Assembly: GCF_039655775.1 (NCBI RefSeq)
Contig: NZ_JBBYXJ010000001.1
Span: forward strand, 1,945,501-2,009,500
DNA: 64,000 nt
Direction: 5' to 3'
Source of the DNA: Iodidimonas sp. SYSU 1G8
Lineage (GTDB): Bacteria > Pseudomonadota > Alphaproteobacteria > SMXS01
Translations under genes and position numbers: made by a program
The notes under the pieces: generated by a model
Told to the model about the DNA's origin: nothing
Database searches by the model: none
What the model saw: the letters and a program-made list of their open reading frames with translations, nothing else
Shown: positions 34,317-41,642 of the stretch, piece after piece
How positions within the stretch are numbered: the first letter of the stretch is position 1
Layout of the letters: each line of letters begins with the position of its first letter

Positions 34317-34795
34317 GCCTGTTGCCCTTTCATCCCGGCGGCCGCGTGCTGCACGGCGCGGACGATCTTGTCATATCCGGTGCAGCGGCACAAATTACCG
34401 GCCAGCCAGTAGCGGATCTCGGTTTCGGTGGGATCGGGATTGCGATCGAGCAGCGCCTTGGCCGCGACGATGAAACCCGGCGTGCAGAAGCCGCATTGCA
34501 GGGCGGCATCCTCCAGGAACGCCTGCTGAACCGGATGCAGCCGGTCGGGCGCGCCGATGCCTTCGATGGTGACGATTTCCTTGCCGGTCGCCTCGACCGC
34601 CAGCATCAGGCAGCCGCAGACCAGCGTGCCGTCGACCATGATGGAGCACGCGCCGCAATCGCCGGTGCCGCAGCCCTCCTTGGTGCCGGTCAGGCCCAGC
34701 GTGTTGCGCAGCACATCGAGCATGGTCTCCGGCGCCTCGCACAGGAACTCGACGGGATCGCCATTGACGGTGGTGGATACATGAGATTTGGCCAT
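34313..34795 (-). CDS. molybdenum hydroxylase, 2Fe-2S subunit
   Basis: 160 residues. The plant-type ferredoxin cluster is in [17 protein letters not shown] and CGCLMLA, the second cluster in [12 protein letters not shown] and [12 protein letters not shown]. This is the standard electron-transfer subunit between the Mo site and FAD. It shares one base with the FAD-subunit stop (TGATG) and four with the next start, showing strict coupling in the order FAD, FeS, Mo. Confidence 0.95.
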   Translation of the reverse strand: MAKSHVSTTVNGDPVEFLCEAPETMLDVLRNTLGLTGTKEGCGTGDCGACSIMVDGTLVCGCLMLAVEATGKEIVTIEGIGAPDRLHPVQQAFLEDAALQCGFCTPGFIVAAKALLDRNPDPTETEIRYWLAGNLCRCTGYDKIVRAVQHAAAGMKGQQA

Positions 34796-35652
34796 CAGCG
34801 TGCTCCCGCCCGTTCAAAGGCGATCAGCGTCGCCCGTTTCGCCAGTACCCCCACCACCTTGCGGCGGTAGTCGATGGTGCCGCGCTTGTCGTCGATCGGC
34901 CGGGCGGCGGCGCCGGCCAGTTCGGCGAGCTTCGCCAGCACGGCATCGTCCAGCCGCGAGCCGATCAGAATCTCCGCGGCCCCGTCCAGCAGCAGCGCCG
35001 TCGGCGCCACCGCGCCGATGCCGACCCGCGCGTCGGCGACGGCGCCATCGGCATCGAGGGTCAGGTTCACGGCGGCGCCGGCGACGGCGATGTCCATTTC
35101 CGTGCGGGGAATCATGCGCAGATAGGCGTCGCCCGAGCGCGCCGGACGCGCCGGCAGCAGGAACGAGGCGACGATCTCTCCCGCGGCCAGCGAGGTCCTG
35201 CCCGGTCCGGTGGCGATCTGCTCCACCGGCACGGAACGCCGGCCGTTCGGGCCGACGATCTCGGCCACCGCGCGCGCGGCGATCAGCGCCGGCGTGGTGT
35301 CGGCGGCCGGCGAGGCGTTGCACACGTTGCCGCCCAGGCTGGCCCGCCCCTGAACCTGCGTCGAACCGATCAGCCCGGCGGCCTCGACCACGCCCGGCCA
35401 GGCCTGCGCCAGCGCGGCATGATCGGTGATGTCCGCGCCGCACACCGCCGCGCCGATGCGGAAGCCGTTGCCCGTGTCGGAAATGGTCCGCATCTCGGCG
35501 ATTCGCTTCACGTCGATGACCGCGCCCGGCGCCGCGCTGCCCGCGCGCAACTGCACGAGAAGGTCGGTGCCGCCCGCGAGAACACGGGCGCCGGCGACCG
35601 ACGCCAAAGCCGCCACGGCCTCTTCGACCGAGGCTGGTGACTGATACTGCAT
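34795..35652 (-). CDS. molybdenum hydroxylase, FAD-binding subunit
   Basis: 285 residues from ATG 35652 (MQYQSPASVEEAV); ATG 35691 is a possible earlier start. The FAD loop ARVLAGGTDLLVQLRAG and the second loop GNVCNASPAADTTPALIAA are typical of the CoxM/CutM group. There is no extra 4Fe-4S insertion as in 4-hydroxybenzoyl-CoA reductase, which argues against that specific enzyme. First gene of the operon; an inverted repeat lies upstream. Confidence 0.92.
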   Translation of the reverse strand: MQYQSPASVEEAVAALASVAGARVLAGGTDLLVQLRAGSAAPGAVIDVKRIAEMRTISDTGNGFRIGAAVCGADITDHAALAQAWPGVVEAAGLIGSTQVQGRASLGGNVCNASPAADTTPALIAARAVAEIVGPNGRRSVPVEQIATGPGRTSLAAGEIVASFLLPARPARSGDAYLRMIPRTEMDIAVAGAAVNLTLDADGAVADARVGIGAVAPTALLLDGAAEILIGSRLDDAVLAKLAELAGAAARPIDDKRGTIDYRRKVVGVLAKRATLIAFERAGAR

Positions 35653-35681
35653 TGAGTTTATCCCACCCTGAGCTTCACTGA

Positions 35682-35703
35682 ATCGCGCCATCCCCAGCGC
35701 GAT
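35682..35703. promoter_or_regulatory. inverted repeat ATCGCGC-N8-GCGCGAT upstream of molybdenum-hydroxylase operon
   Basis: Perfect 7-bp arms at 35682-35688 and 35697-35703, 30 bp before the operon's likely first ATG. The 22-bp element has the size of a site for a dimeric regulator. If the earlier ATG at 35691 is used, it would partly be coding, which lowers confidence. Confidence 0.35.
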
Positions 35704-35811
35704 CATCACATCTTCCGATCACGGCCGGTTGCACCCGGGCCTTGTGGCGCGCTTATCAGGCCCTGGAGCCGTGCCGCCTGACGCGAGTATGAGTCCCTTT
35801 GCGCCGCCGGA

Positions 35812-37275
35812 TCAAGTGTCCTGCCGCGCCCACTCCCGCCGCAGCCTTTCCGCCGTGTCCCTGACATGGCGGCGATACAGCGGGATGCCGCGATAGGCCA
35901 TGTCCAGCGCCGGATAGGCGCCACTGGTGAAACCACGCCAGGCGATGCAGCAGCACACGGCGTTCCGGACACCGCGCCAGATGGCGTAATAGGCGCTGCT
36001 GGCGGGGTCGGGATCCTGGCCGCCGGCGGAACGATAGGCCCTGAGAAATTCGGGCCAGGCGACAAGCGGCTCGACCCACGGCCGGCACGCGGCGAGATCC
36101 TCTGCCGGATCGCCCGGATGGGCGAATTCCCAATCCAGCAGGGCGGCGATCCGCGTCCCGTCCACGGCCAACGAACCGGCGCTCAGATCGCCATGCAGCA
36201 GCGAGGTGCGCGCGGCCCCCGGCGGCGTATGGTCCAGCAACCACAGGAACGCCGCCTGCAGCGTCGGCGACGGATGGGTTCGCAGCGCCAGCCAGCGGTC
36301 GCGCCAGGTCTCGACCGCCGCGCGGATTTCCCGGCGAGGATCGTCGGCCGGCGTGAACCCGGCCGCCGCGACCACACGCGCGTCGAGACTGTGCAGCCGT
36401 CCGAGGATGCGGGCAAGGGCGAGGCAGGCCTCGGCGCGGCTGTCGTCATCATCGGACTCGCTCCAGCGCGAATCGGCGCCCGGCGGCAGCGCGGCGGACA
36501 GCATGAAGGGCTGGCCCAATGGCGCCGCCTCGGTTTCGCACCAGAGCGGCTCCAGAACGGGAAAGCCCGCCTGGTGAAGAATGCGCAGCACCGCGAATTC
36601 ACCGCTGACGGACATTCCCGGCGGCGTGAACGGATAGTCCCGGCGCAGCAGCATCTCCCGCCCGCGGCCGATGCCCGATGTCAGGAGAATCTGGGAGGTT
36701 TCCCGGCAATGGCCACGCGGCACGGCCCTGATCCGCGAGACCGAGGCCCCGGCATCGGCTGGAAACACCTCGCGCGCGTAGGCGGTGAGCCGTGTCTCCG
36801 ACAGGGGCGTCAGTGATTCGGCGAGCCGGATCGGGGCGCGCTCGCGTTCCGAGCCGAGGAGACTGGCCTCCCGGTCGAACAGCAGCAGGTCGGCGCCGAC
36901 CGCCTGGCTGATCGCGGTCTCGCGGCCACCGTCGCCATCCAGCGCCGCCAGTTCCGCGTCGAGCGCCCGCAGCAGGCCTTCGTAGTCCGGCAGAGAGCCA
37001 GCGATATCGGATGTCAGCGCCGCATCGCCGGTCGCGGCGGGCATGGCGGACTCCGGGCCGCGCAGGCGCGCGAGGGCTTCCGCCTGGGCGCGCGTCAGCG
37101 GCTCGACCTGTCCCGGCAGGTCACGCTGCCACACGGTGAGATAGGCCAGCAGCTCGCTCATCATGGCCGCGGCCTCGCGCGCGGCAGGCAACGCGAGCTC
37201 GGGCGCGATCACCGCGTCGAGGTCGCGGCGAATCGCGCTGAGCAGCGCAGCCATCGTGCTATTCCGATCCGACAA
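35812..37275 (-). CDS. aminoglycoside-phosphotransferase-fold protein with N-terminal helical module
   Basis: 487 residues from TTG 37275; ATG 37254 is the alternative. The C-terminal kinase-like domain has the catalytic loop LLHGDLSAGSLAVDGTRI and the Mg-binding ALLDWEFAHPGDPAEDLA. Note Ala-Gly-Ser where the usual loop has a catalytic Asn (H-G-D-x-x-x-x-N), so the phosphotransfer machinery may be altered. The first about 60 residues (LLSAIRRDLDAV, REAAAMMSELLAYL) form a separate helical module that aligns residue for residue with the second phosphotransferase in this window. Such proteins occur beside lipid and steroid catabolic genes rather than antibiotic resistance; the substrate is unknown. 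Confidence 0.8.
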   Translation of the reverse strand: MSDRNSTMAALLSAIRRDLDAVIAPELALPAAREAAAMMSELLAYLTVWQRDLPGQVEPLTRAQAEALARLRGPESAMPAATGDAALTSDIAGSLPDYEGLLRALDAELAALDGDGGRETAISQAVGADLLLFDREASLLGSERERAPIRLAESLTPLSETRLTAYAREVFPADAGASVSRIRAVPRGHCRETSQILLTSGIGRGREMLLRRDYPFTPPGMSVSGEFAVLRILHQAGFPVLEPLWCETEAAPLGQPFMLSAALPPGADSRWSESDDDDSRAEACLALARILGRLHSLDARVVAAAGFTPADDPRREIRAAVETWRDRWLALRTHPSPTLQAAFLWLLDHTPPGAARTSLLHGDLSAGSLAVDGTRIAALLDWEFAHPGDPAEDLAACRPWVEPLVAWPEFLRAYRSAGGQDPDPASSAYYAIWRGVRNAVCCCIAWRGFTSGAYPALDMAYRGIPLYRRHVRDTAERLRREWARQDT

Positions 37276-37355
37276 TCCCGCCCCCAGAGACCGGCCAACT
37301 TATCCACAGACACTAGACGAGTTGCGAAACCGGCCAAAGCCCTTTGCGCAGGCGC

Positions 37356-37856
37356 TCAGGAACCGCCGGTCAAGGGCGCGTGGAGCGGGGCTTCGCGGTC
37401 GGCCTGCCGCTTCATGTAGCCCCGCAACGCCTTCACCAGACGCTGCGCCCGGCGCTCGCCCAGCGGCTCGGGGTCCGCCTCCGCGGTCGCGAGCGCCTTG
37501 TCTATCAGCGCACGCAGCCGCCGGTTCTCGGCCTGCAGCACGGCAAGCGCGGGATAATGGGCGGGCGTGTGCCAGACCCGGTCCAGTTCCTTGGCGATCT
37601 CCGCCGCCAGCCCGGACCAGTTCGGCGCGGGCAGATGGCCGGTTTCCTGCGCGATGGCCGCGAGCAGCAGGCGCTGATCGGCGATGTCGTTCCAGATGAT
37701 CTCGCCCTCGCACTCGATTCGCACGGCGAGCGCGTCGAGCTGGGTGTTGATCTCGCGCAGATCGGCGGCAAGGCCCGGATCGCCCATGGCGGGCAGCACG
37801 CGCTGGCGGAGCGTGCGGGCGATGTTCTCGATGATGTCCCTGCTGGTCGTCTTCAT
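37356..37856 (-). CDS. small helical protein, related to phosphotransferase N-terminal module
   Basis: 166 residues from ATG 37856. Entirely helical in appearance: IIENIARTLRQRVLPAMGDP, LREINTQLDALAVRIECEGE, then LLLAAIAQETG and a basic C-terminus (LGERRAQRLVKALRGYMKRQ). The first 45 residues resemble the N-terminal module of the two phosphotransferases encoded nearby (35812-37275 and 47975-49201), and the gene lies 80 bp upstream of the first of them on the same strand. It may be a free-standing partner subunit. I know no function for the family. Confidence 0.6.
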   Translation of the reverse strand: MKTTSRDIIENIARTLRQRVLPAMGDPGLAADLREINTQLDALAVRIECEGEIIWNDIADQRLLLAAIAQETGHLPAPNWSGLAAEIAKELDRVWHTPAHYPALAVLQAENRRLRALIDKALATAEADPEPLGERRAQRLVKALRGYMKRQADREAPLHAPLTGGS

Positions 37857-38021
37857 GGCAGCCGCGCCCCGATGCCGGCGCGGCCTTCTAATGAATAGCG
37901 ACGATCCCCGCCCATGCGGATCATCATGCCCTCCTCTGAAACGCTGGCGCGTTTCGCCCAATATCCGGCGACAGTAGCGCCGCCGCGCGAGGGGCAGCAA
38001 CGAAAAAGCGGCGGGCGCCCG

Positions 38022-38480
38022 TCAGCCGTTCACGCCAGGCGTGCGGTAGCCGAAGAAGCTGCGGTTGGGCCACAGGAAGTCGATGCGGGTGCGGGCGATC
38101 AGCCATTTGCCGTCCACCTTGCGGTAGACGTCGTCATAGACACCGAACAGCGCCAGCGGATTCGCCGCGTCCTCGCGCAGGTTGAGATCGAGCAGATACC
38201 AGCGGCCATTGGCCTCGGTCGGCCCCAGCAGCCTGATCCACGGATTGGTGTTGGCGTGCATGAACGAGAACGGCCGGTCCGGCGCGGCGAACTTGGCGTA
38301 GTTGGTCCGGATCGTCTCGCGGCCGACCCAGTTGCCGCCATATTCCTCGGTGAACTCGCACACGGCGTCCTCGGTGAACAAGGCCGCGAGGTCGTCGATC
38401 TGCGCGCCATCGAAATAATGCGAGTACATGATGCGCAGATTCTTGATCTCTTCGATCTCGAGCAGTTCCTCGATGGTCAT
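38022..38480 (-). CDS. NTF2/SnoaL-like protein
   Basis: 152 residues from ATG 38480 with GGGGA eight bases upstream. NTF2-like features include IKNLRIMYSHYFDGAQIDD, LAALFTEDAVCEFTEEYGG, WVGRETIRTNYAKF and the final strands DGKWLIARTRIDFLWPNRS. The conserved Tyr/His and acidic residues in the pocket suggest an isomerase, dehydratase or small oxygenase-like role, as in other SnoaL-type proteins. It is not closely similar to the NTF2-like protein at 30455. Function not assignable. Confidence 0.8.
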   Translation of the reverse strand: MTIEELLEIEEIKNLRIMYSHYFDGAQIDDLAALFTEDAVCEFTEEYGGNWVGRETIRTNYAKFAAPDRPFSFMHANTNPWIRLLGPTEANGRWYLLDLNLREDAANPLALFGVYDDVYRKVDGKWLIARTRIDFLWPNRSFFGYRTPGVNG

Positions 38481-38570
38481 GGCATTCCCCGTGCTGAACG
38501 CGGCCACCCCGCGGCCGCGGCAGGAAGACTAGCGCGCGGCGCCTGCACAGTCACGCGCGCTTCCAACGAA

Positions 38571-38596
38571 AAAGGGCCGCCTCGCGGCGACCCTTT
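38571..38596 (-). terminator. rho-independent terminator after peptidoglycan-binding gene
   Basis: AAAGGG (38571-38576) and CCCTTT (38591-38596) close a stem with inner CCGC/GCGG pairing. On the minus strand the stem runs into a TTTTTCG tract. It lies 23 bp after the stop of the gene ending at 38619. Confidence 0.75.
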
Positions 38597-38618
38597 CCCG
38601 GTGTCGGATGTCCGGGTC

Positions 38619-39239
38619 TCAGGGCTTCTTGGCCCCGGTTTCCTTCTGGATGAAATGCGCCAGCGTGGTCGAATCCGGCACGCCGGTCTCGGCGATCTTG
38701 TTCGCCTTCTGGTACGCCACCAGCGCATCCTTGGTGCCGGCGCCGTAAAGACCGTCCGGCGTGCCCTTGAAGAAGCCCTGTTCCTTCATCTTCTGCTGCA
38801 TCCACATCAGCGTCGACTGGCGCAGCGCCGCGTTGGCGTCGCCCACCGTGACCTCGACCAGCTGGGACTGTACCGGCACCCGGTACGGACCGAGCACCTT
38901 CATCAGTTCGAGAACCGCGGTCTCGAAGCGGAAGCTGGGCTGCAGGTTGCAATAGTTACGCACCATCTGGCCGATCACCGCCGCCGACGTGAACGGCGCC
39001 ACGTCATAGGTCTGGGCCTGCAGCGCGTTCAGGCCGCTGAGATAGCCGTCCATCCACGACAGGAAGGGCCGCACGTCCTCGGCCGTGCCGCCCACCGCCT
39101 TGAGAAAATCCGAACAGGGCCGCGCGCCGACACCGCGCACGATGTAGTTCCCCTTGGCGTCGGCGGCCATGGCCTGCTGGCCGGTCATGGCAACCACCAT
39201 CAGGAGGGCGGCGGCGGTGGTCCGGGAGAAAATGTTCAT
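38619..39239 (-). CDS. secreted protein with C-terminal peptidoglycan-binding domain
   Basis: 206 residues from ATG 39239. Signal peptide MNIFSRTTAAALLMVVAMTGQQAMAA. The middle part (GVGARPCSDFLKAVGG, FLSWMDGYLSGLNAL, NYCNLQPSFRFETAVLELM) with two Cys resembles the Rap1a/Tai or HdeA-like small periplasmic folds. The C-terminus has the PG_binding_1 repeat (GFFKGTPDGLYGAGTKDALV, AYQKANKIAETGVPDSTTLA). It is probably a periplasmic protein anchored to the wall. The start is clear; the long open frame further upstream is non-coding and overlaps the divergent polyamine promoter region. Confidence 0.8.
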   Translation of the reverse strand: MNIFSRTTAAALLMVVAMTGQQAMAADAKGNYIVRGVGARPCSDFLKAVGGTAEDVRPFLSWMDGYLSGLNALQAQTYDVAPFTSAAVIGQMVRNYCNLQPSFRFETAVLELMKVLGPYRVPVQSQLVEVTVGDANAALRQSTLMWMQQKMKEQGFFKGTPDGLYGAGTKDALVAYQKANKIAETGVPDSTTLAHFIQKETGAKKP

Positions 39240-39452
39240 GTAGTCAGCACTCGCGCAGTGGGAATTCGGGGACCGCGCCGCCCCGGGAAAACACCGGAAA
39301 CGCCGCGCGCCGCGTGTTCCGGAGGGAGTACAACGGCGGCCGGAGTGTATCCGCTGCCCCGCGGCGAAACAAGCCGAGCCGGGGCCGCGCTGGCCGTCGC
39401 GCGGTCCCCCGGGCAAAGCGTTGGGCGGCTTGGAAAATTGTCATAATTTTTT
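39240..39452. promoter_or_regulatory. divergent promoter region (peptidoglycan-binding gene / ornithine decarboxylase)
   Basis: No gene seen. A possible plus-strand promoter is TTGGGC (39421-39426), 15-bp spacer, CATAAT (39442-39447), which would start a transcript near 39453. The minus-strand promoter for the gene at 39239 cannot be fixed. Confidence 0.4.
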
Positions 39453-39803
39453 CGTTGATTTCGGGGGTCGAAACTCATATCTCACTGTCTGCCCATAGTC
39501 GCACGTGCCCATAGACGCCGGCACAACGTTCCGACAGGAATGAGGCGTCATATAGCAACGACGGTGAGGGCTTTTTTGGTCTCAGTCGGCTGTCCAAAAG
39601 CTGGCGACACTGAAGAGGCACACCATCCTTGCCGACGTGCGGAACGGTTCTCCCGCTCCAACCTGAAGGCACCCACCGGAGTTTTCGCCATGGTGTGGCG
39701 GGTTCTCCATTTCGGTCTGTAGGAATCTTCCCAGGTTCGGCGCCTCCATCGCGTCCCCTGTGCGGAAGCCTGCCGGCAGCAATGAAGGTAGGGGTTCGAG
39801 CTC
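39453..39803 (+). ncRNA. long structured leader of ornithine decarboxylase, candidate speF-type element
   Basis: About 350 nt lie between the likely promoter and the odc ATG with no convincing gene. Two hairpins stand out. GCTTTTTTGG (39570-39579) pairs with CCAAAAGC (39594-39601) with a bulge. At 39678-39708, GGAG/CTCC forms an outer stem and CGCCA/TGGCG an inner stem. A conserved RNA called speF is known upstream of ornithine decarboxylase genes in alphaproteobacteria and has a similar length. I propose this on position and structure and cannot check the consensus by eye. A 60-codon frame at 39540-39722 (MRRHIATTVRAFLVS) has a poorly placed ribosome site but could be a leader peptide. Confidence 0.5.
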
Positions 39804-40937
39804 ATGGCCACCCAACGCGTTCTTGACTATCTCGCCACCGCACGTCCGGAAGGCCCGTGCCTCGTCGTCGATCTCGACGTCGTCCGTGACAATTACCGTG
39901 CGTTCGCGCGCGCGTTGCCGGAGACGCGTATCTTCTATGCCGTGAAGGCCAATCCGTCGCCGGAGGTCCTTCAGGCGCTGGCCGAGCTCGGCTCGTGCTT
40001 CGACACCGCGTCGGTGCCGGAGATCGAAATGGCGCTGGCCGCCGGCGCGACGCCGGACCGGATCTCGTTCGGCAACACCATCAAGAAGGAGCGAGACATC
40101 GCCCGCGCCCGCGCCCTCGGCATCGACCTCTACGCGGTCGATTGCATCGAGGAAGTGGAGAAGATCGCGCGCCAGGCGCCCGGCGCCCGCGTGTTCTGCC
40201 GCGTGCTGGCCGATGGCGAAGGCGCCGAATGGCCGCTCAGCCGCAAGTTCGGCTGCGTGCCGGCCATGGCCATCAACGTGCTGGAATCGGCGCGCGACCT
40301 GGGCCTGTCGCCCTACGGCATCTCGTTCCACGTCGGCTCGCAGCAGGGCAACGTGGAGGCGTGGGACCGTGCGCTGGCCGATGCCTCCATGGTGTTCCGC
40401 ACCTTGGCCGAGCGTGGCATTCAGCTGGGCATGGTCAACATGGGCGGCGGTTTCCCGACCAAGTACCTGAAGGACGTGCCGCGCGTCGACGCCTATGCCC
40501 AGGCGATCTTCGGCGCGCTCCGACGACACTTCGGCAATCAGCTCCCGGAAACCATCATCGAACCGGGCCGCGGCATGGTTGGCGACGCGGGTGTGATCAA
40601 GGCCGAGGTGGTCCTGATCTCGCGCAAGTCGGACGAGGACAACGTGCGCTGGGTTTACCTGGACATCGGTAAATTCGGCGGCCTCGCGGAAACCATGGAC
40701 GAGTCCATCCGTTATCCTATCCGCACCCCGCGGGATGGTGACGCGATGGCCCCCTGCGTGCTGGCCGGACCGACCTGCGATTCCGCGGATGTGCTGTATG
40801 AACGGACTCCGTACCCGCTCCCGATTTCGCTCGAGATCGGCGACGAGGTCCTGATCGAGGCAACGGGTGCGTACACCACCACCTATGCGTCGGTCGCCTT
40901 CAACGGATTTTCGCCCCTGCAGGCGATCGTCATCTAA
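39804..40937 (+). CDS. odc: ornithine decarboxylase (alanine-racemase fold)
   Basis: 377 residues. A PLP-dependent fold III decarboxylase making putrescine from ornithine. PLP Lys48 is in RIFYAVKANPSP; other marks are CFDTASVPEIEMAL, SFHVGSQQ, the phosphate-binding EPGRGMVGDAG and the active-site Cys325-Asp326 in GPTCDSADVLYE with Tyr356 near the end. The length matches short bacterial enzymes of the eukaryotic-like class. The ATG follows a GAAGGTAGGGG stretch at the end of a structured leader. It heads a polyamine operon with an acetyltransferase and homospermidine synthase. Some relatives also accept lysine or carboxynorspermidine; the hss gene supports ornithine. Confidence 0.93.
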   Translation: MATQRVLDYLATARPEGPCLVVDLDVVRDNYRAFARALPETRIFYAVKANPSPEVLQALAELGSCFDTASVPEIEMALAAGATPDRISFGNTIKKERDIARARALGIDLYAVDCIEEVEKIARQAPGARVFCRVLADGEGAEWPLSRKFGCVPAMAINVLESARDLGLSPYGISFHVGSQQGNVEAWDRALADASMVFRTLAERGIQLGMVNMGGGFPTKYLKDVPRVDAYAQAIFGALRRHFGNQLPETIIEPGRGMVGDAGVIKAEVVLISRKSDEDNVRWVYLDIGKFGGLAETMDESIRYPIRTPRDGDAMAPCVLAGPTCDSADVLYERTPYPLPISLEIGDEVLIEATGAYTTTYASVAFNGFSPLQAIVI

Positions 40938-40946
40938 GGCACGGCC

Positions 40947-41516
40947 ATGATTACTATTAGGACCGAGACGGCGCTGGACATTCCGGCGCGGGAGAGTCTG
41001 CTGGACCGGGCCTTGCCCGGCCGGCACCTGAAGACCTGCGAGAAAATCCGGCGGGGCCAGAGCCCTGCCGAAGGCCTCGCCTTCAGCGCCTTCAAGGGCG
41101 ACACGCTGGTCGGCACGGTGCGCCTGTGGCACATCCGCGCCGGCTCGGCCGACGCCCTGTTGCTCGGCCCCATCGGCGTCCTCCCGGAATGCCAGGGCCT
41201 GGGCATCGGCACGCTGCTGATGGACCACGCGCTGGCGGCCGCCACCGCGCGCGGCCACGGCGCGGTCATCCTCGTCGGTGACGCGCCCTATTATGAACGC
41301 TTCGGCTTCACCACCGAACTCGTCCGGGACCTGACACTGCCCGGCCCGGTGGAACGCGATCGCTTCCTGGCGATCGAGCTGATCGCCGGCGCGCTTGCCG
41401 GCGCATCGGGCATGATCGTCGCGGGCGCGGAGCTGGAGGACGACCGATGGAGTCCGCAGGCGCTGCCCGTCAACCCGTATCAAGACACCGAAACGGCGCG
41501 GCCACTCGCGGCGTAA
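40947..41516 (+). CDS. GNAT-family N-acetyltransferase
   Basis: 189 residues starting 9 bp after odc. The acetyl-CoA site is visible as LGPIGVLPECQGLGIGTLLMDHAL and GAVILVGDAPYYERFGF, typical of the YhbS-like GNAT group. A gene of this kind follows ornithine decarboxylase in many alphaproteobacteria, so it may acetylate a polyamine or precursor, but the acceptor is not known. The last 20 residues are unstructured in appearance. Confidence 0.88.
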   Translation: MITIRTETALDIPARESLLDRALPGRHLKTCEKIRRGQSPAEGLAFSAFKGDTLVGTVRLWHIRAGSADALLLGPIGVLPECQGLGIGTLLMDHALAAATARGHGAVILVGDAPYYERFGFTTELVRDLTLPGPVERDRFLAIELIAGALAGASGMIVAGAELEDDRWSPQALPVNPYQDTETARPLAA

Positions 41517-41642
41517 GACACCATTTCCGGGCGAAGCGGCCGCAGAGCCGACGTCCGGTAAATGTGACACATCACCGAAATGGAACGGCTCCATAGTCCC
41601 CGGAGGACGAAGAGCCGTCCAATAATCATTGAGGAGTCCCCC

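Noticed and set aside
34795-35652. 4-hydroxybenzoyl-CoA reductase FAD subunit
   Set aside because: The extra Cys-rich 4Fe-4S insertion of that enzyme's FAD subunit is missing.
35812-37275. antibiotic (aminoglycoside) resistance gene
   Set aside because: The fold is that of aminoglycoside phosphotransferases, but the extra N-terminal module, the changed catalytic loop and the catabolic neighbourhood point to an endogenous metabolic role.
39785-39805. tRNA T-arm (GGTTCGAGCTC)
   Set aside because: The short match lies directly at the odc start codon and no acceptor stem, anticodon arm or 3' CCA partner can be formed.
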